Positions 6,545 to 8,760 of a stretch of 8,760 nt of DNA are shown here, piece after piece. A program made the translations under genes and the position numbers. The notes below the pieces were generated by a model. That model was given only the letters and a program-made list of their open reading frames with translations, made no database searches and was not told the DNA's origin. The DNA comes from CAZGYE01 sp964530165 (lineage in GTDB: Bacteria; Planctomycetota; Planctomycetia; Planctomycetales; Planctomycetaceae). The stretch is taken from NCBI GenBank assembly GCA_964530165.1, contig CAZGYE010000252.1, positions 1-8,760 of the forward strand, given 5' to 3'. Position 1 is the first letter of the stretch. Every line of letters starts with the position of its first letter.

Positions 6545-6591
6545 TGGTCAAGTCCTGCTTGTTTCAGGATGCTCTTGAGAGTGCTTTCGCC
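6541..6591 (-). pseudogene. hicA: HicA toxin C-terminal remnant
   Basis: Sixteen codons read GESTLKSILKQAGLDQ and stop at TGA 6541-6543. TLKSILKQAGL is the typical C-terminus of HicA mRNA-interferase toxins. No HicA N-terminus or catalytic-histidine region precedes it; upstream the DNA becomes the 3' end of the DUF2442 gene in another frame, so the first three quarters of hicA are gone. The overlap with the HicB start supports the assignment. No toxin activity is expected. Confidence 0.68.
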
Positions 6592-6812
6592 AAATCGTGC
6601 AAGTACTCGGGAGCGAAATCCGCGCCGTTCGGCCAAGCCAGTGTATGGCCCTGGATGGAAAAGCGACTGAAATACTCGACGTCCCGCAACAGCTCGAATA
6701 TCGGCCCCACCAGCGATTCAGACAGATCGATTTCCGCATCCGTCCCATCGTTGAACCACACGTGCACGCGATGCTCCTTCACGTGCTTCGCGTCTGTAAC
6801 ATGCAGAAACAT
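6564..6812 (-). CDS. DUF2442 domain-containing protein
   Basis: 82 residues matching the DUF2442 pattern: FNDGT near residues 20-24, EIDLSESLVGPIFELLRD at 27-44, and the signature WPNGADFAPEYL at 60-71. The function of the family is not established; it is often found next to DUF4160 in two-gene units that look like toxin-antitoxin pairs. The ATG at 6812 is chosen over a TTG seven codons earlier because GGAG lies 7 bases upstream of it. It starts only four bases after the DUF4160 stop, so the two are probably translationally coupled. The last codons (KALSRAS) lie on DNA that reads as HicA C-terminus in another frame, so the original 3' end may have been altered when the two loci were joined. 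Confidence 0.9.
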   Translation of the reverse strand: MFLHVTDAKHVKEHRVHVWFNDGTDAEIDLSESLVGPIFELLRDVEYFSRFSIQGHTLAWPNGADFAPEYLHDLAKALSRAS

Positions 6813-6816
6813 TGAC

Positions 6817-7074
6817 TCACTCCAAGGGATCAATCCTGTTCAGCGGCTGTTCCTGCCGGGCAAGTTCCCAGTTCGCGGCCAGATCGTCCTGATGCAGGTT
6901 GTACCACTCCAGCACGGCTGCCAAGGCACGCCTGGGGAACTTGCCCTCGACGATGCCGCTGTCAATTTTTACGGCAATCTCGTACTCCCCGTATTCGGCA
7001 TGAAAGTGCGCGGGCGAGTGGTCACGGTAGTACATTCGGATGACGATTCCGAGGAATCGACTGATTTCGGGCAT
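6817..7074 (-). CDS. DUF4160 domain-containing protein
   Basis: 85 residues with the full DUF4160 signature: PEISRFLGIVIRMYYRDH, then SPAHFHAEYGEYEIAV, and a helix with RRALAAVLEWYNLHQDDLAANW. The length is typical. The cluster of conserved histidines (H19, H23, H25) and acidic residues would suit a metal or nucleic-acid site, but the biochemical role is not known. It is the first gene of a two-gene unit with DUF2442. The ATG at 7074 opens the conserved motif directly; an AGGGG element lies 10 bases upstream. A type II toxin-antitoxin role is inferred from size, tight coupling and the neighbouring hicAB remnant, not shown. Confidence 0.93.
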   Translation of the reverse strand: MPEISRFLGIVIRMYYRDHSPAHFHAEYGEYEIAVKIDSGIVEGKFPRRALAAVLEWYNLHQDDLAANWELARQEQPLNRIDPLE

Positions 7075-7146
7075 TCAGTTGACACCCCTTTAACCCCCAA
7101 AGAACAACTTCAGCCGCGTGCAGGGCATTCGGCAGACGGTTCGTAC

Positions 7147-7155
7147 ATCATACCA
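7147..7155 (-). promoter_or_regulatory. candidate extended -10 for the DUF4160-DUF2442 unit
   Basis: The minus strand reads TGGTATGAT, matching the extended -10 form TGnTATAAT at all but one base. A start near 7140 would leave a leader of about 65 bases. No convincing -35 is seen, which extended -10 promoters tolerate. Confidence 0.35.
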
Positions 7156-7201
7156 CGTTTCCATCTTCGCCGCAGCCCGACCAATCACCGCAGCCGACAT
7201 C

Positions 7202-7229
7202 GGAATGTCAGGCCTTGGCCTAACATTCC
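7202..7229. other. imperfect palindrome between divergent genes
   Basis: GGAATGT (7202-7208) pairs with ACATTCC (7223-7229), and after one mismatch AGGCC pairs with GGCCT around a 2-base centre. On the plus strand CCTTTT follows, giving a terminator-like look, but no plus-strand gene ends here. It could be a regulator-binding site for either flanking gene, or a terminator guarding the next gene. Confidence 0.35.
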
Positions 7230-7329
7230 CTTTTACTGATCTATCCGGAAAAGTTGGCGCAATCGGCATTATCTGACCGATAGAAGAGTTTGTACGGATG
7301 CCATTTGAATTTGCGAAAGGATTCGCCCT

Positions 7330-8760
7330 ATGTTTGCCACGCCGTGGTGGAATATTGTCAGGTTCTCCCTTGGTCTCGGACCTCATTGTGGCCGCAAAAC
7401 ACGCCGGCCAATCTATTCGAGTGGACCGGCACAGGCCGAAGGGCTGGAAGACCGCACGCTGCTGAGTGTCTCGCCGGTCTTCACCGCCGGTACAGGCAAT
7501 CTGCAAATCACCTCAGACGCGGCCGACGCGATTGCCGTCACCGTCAACGGCAGCGGCGAGGTGCTCCTCAACAGCGCGTCGGTTGACGACGGCGCCGGCG
7601 GGAACTTACTGGCCACCAATGTGCAAACGCTCGACGTGCTGGGCGGCCCGGGGGCGAACGACATCAGTCTCAGTGGCAGCAACGCGGACTTCACCGGTTT
7701 GACCGGCGTCATGGTCAACGGCGGCGACGGAGACGACACGCTGGTCGTCGGATTTATTCCCACCAACGGCTTGACGTTCGACGGCGGCAACCAAGGTGTC
7801 GGCGGCGACGAGCTCGAAATTGACGCATCCGCGGGTCCGTTTTCCACGGTGACGTACACCGCTACGGGGGCCAGTTCCGGCACGGTGGACCTGGACGGCG
7901 CCGTCATCACCTACACAGGGCTGGAGCCGATCATTGACCACACCACTGCGGCCGACCGGGTCTTTACGATCGATTCGGCGTCGTATCCCGACAGCCAAAA
8001 CATCCACCTGACCGACGAAACGATGGCCGTCGGGTACTCGCTGATCGAGTCCTGGGGCTTCCCCGGTTTCGAGAGCGTCAGCTTTGCCAACCCCACGAAT
8101 TCATTAACGATCAACGCTGGCGACGGAGGTGATCTCATCACTCTGGACGGGCCGGATGCCGCCTTTAGTGCTTCGGTAAGCATCAACGGTGGAATGGGAT
8201 CCGACCAGATCAACGCCGACAACTTCAGTCTGCCGATTGTCGTCAACGGTGGCGACGGTTCCGATATGGTCGTTGGCACACCGTTCGACGACCTGATCGA
8301 TGGCGGCGCGATGGATGATGATCTGAGCGGCGAAGGCGGCAACGACACACTCATCGGCGGCGAAGGCTTCGATGTCCTCGAAGGCGGACTGGGCAACGAT
8401 CTGCTCGATGGCGGTGACGACATCGACATCCTCTCAGGTGATGAGGGCGATGACACGCTCGAGGGCGGGATCGCTTTCGACATCCTCCTCGGCGGAGCGG
8501 GGAATGATTTTCTCGACGGCGGTCTCCACGACGACACACTGTTTGGTCTGGGCGGCGACGACACGCTCGTCGGCGGGGACGGCTTCGATCGACTCGTTGG
8601 CGGGGACGGCAACGACCTGCTCAACGGCGACAACGGCGATGATACGCTCGAGGGCGAAGCGGGCAACGACACACTCCTCGGAGACGCAGGCTTCGACCGG
8701 TTGCTCGGCGGTGACGACGACGACCTGCTGATGGGACACTCCGGCAACGACGTCATGGAA
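7330..8760 (+). CDS. second RTX-repeat surface protein with LEPRxLL-type N-terminal motif, 3' end outside window
   Basis: An open frame of 477 codons runs off the right edge. It starts at ATG 7330 with AAAGGA (7316-7321) 8 bases upstream. Residues 38-46 read GLEDRTLLS, matching the LEPRxLL-type motif found near the N-terminus of many very large planctomycete extracellular proteins. Residues 47 to about 300 are Gly/Asp/Thr-rich beta-type sequence with scattered NGGDG motifs (for example VNGGDGDDTLVVG) and no recognised enzyme domain. From about residue 304 (VNGGDGSDMVVG) to the edge come RTX nonapeptides such as GGNDTLIGGEGFDVLEGG, which bind calcium. No classical signal peptide is visible; that is common for LEPRxLL proteins, whose export route is unclear. 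The likely role is a calcium-binding cell-surface or secreted protein. The protein is probably much longer than seen here. Confidence 0.85.
   Translation, partial: MFATPWWNIVRFSLGLGPHCGRKTRRPIYSSGPAQAEGLEDRTLLSVSPVFTAGTGNLQITSDAADAIAVTVNGSGEVLLNSASVDDGAGGNLLATNVQTLDVLGGPGANDISLSGSNADFTGLTGVMVNGGDGDDTLVVGFIPTNGLTFDGGNQGVGGDELEIDASAGPFSTVTYTATGASSGTVDLDGAVITYTGLEPIIDHTTAADRVFTIDSASYPDSQNIHLTDETMAVGYSLIESWGFPGFESVSFANPTNSLTINAGDGGDLITLDGPDAAFSASVSINGGMGSDQINADNFSLPIVVNGGDGSDMVVGTPFDDLIDGGAMDDDLSGEGGNDTLIGGEGFDVLEGGLGNDLLDGGDDIDILSGDEGDDTLEGGIAFDILLGGAGNDFLDGGLHDDTLFGLGGDDTLVGGDGFDRLVGGDGNDLLNGDNGDDTLEGEAGNDTLLGDAGFDRLLGGDDDDLLMGHSGNDVME
8239..8760 (+). repeat. RTX nonapeptide repeat block of the second RTX gene
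   Basis: About nineteen 27-base units encode GGxGxDxLx variants. Several contain FD in place of ND (GGEGFDVLEGG, GGDGFDRLVGG, GDAGFDRLLGG), alternating with the ND type and suggesting duplication of longer two- or three-unit blocks. It continues past the window. Confidence 0.85.

Noticed and set aside
6544..7239. 231-codon plus-strand ORF across the toxin-antitoxin island
   Set aside because: It is antisense to DUF2442 and DUF4160, which are clear family matches on the minus strand.
7090..7506. 138-codon minus-strand ORF
   Set aside because: It overlaps the start of the second RTX gene and its control region, and has no recognisable family features.
7911..8756. 281-codon minus-strand ORF, Ser/Pro-rich
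   Set aside because: Same artefact opposite the second RTX repeat block.

Overview
The window reads as a GC-rich planctomycete chromosome, most likely from the Pirellulales or a relative. This is judged from gene content, not from a marker gene: Gly/Asp-rich RTX-type surface proteins, one with a GLEDRTLLS motif of the planctomycete LEPRxLL type; a hydrazine-synthase-alpha-like dihaem protein with TolB-like and discoidin parts; an exported twin-arginine TIM-barrel protein; a CsrA-family regulator; and a GGGGACAGGTCCAATTTG palindromic repeat of a kind I associate with planctomycete genomes. No rRNA, tRNA, CRISPR array or intact transposase was seen.

Layout. 1-846: 3' end of an RTX-repeat gene. 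1003-1557: CsrA-like gene with one whole CsrA domain followed by two CsrA-like half domains; its last codons lie in a palindromic repeat (1526-1602). 1548-4451: large ORF for a discoidin + beta-propeller + dihaem c-type protein resembling the hydrazine synthase alpha subunit; its 5' end also lies in the repeat and it has no signal peptide, so it may be 5'-truncated. 4515-5339 (minus): metal-dependent xylose-isomerase-like TIM barrel. 5340-5460: divergent control region with two overlapping promoter candidates and a GTTGAC-AG-GTCAAC palindrome. 5461-6366: Tat-exported TIM-barrel protein. 6431-7074 (minus): small toxin-antitoxin-like island with DUF4160, DUF2442, then hicA and hicB remnants. 7330-8760: start of a second RTX-repeat gene, open through the window edge.

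How the parts may work together. The two divergent TIM-barrel genes, one cytosolic and one exported, share a control region and plausibly serve one sugar or polyol pathway; the substrate cannot be read from sequence. The dihaem protein would act outside the cytoplasm if it still had an export signal. The two RTX genes likely encode calcium-binding surface or secreted proteins. The island at 6.4-7.1 kb is accessory DNA showing decay: a fragmentary hicAB operon abuts, in another reading frame, the 3' end of an intact DUF4160-DUF2442 pair.

The most notable points are the CsrA array with broken modules, the palindromic repeat that supplies the end of one ORF and the beginning of the next, and the hicAB relic joined to DUF2442.
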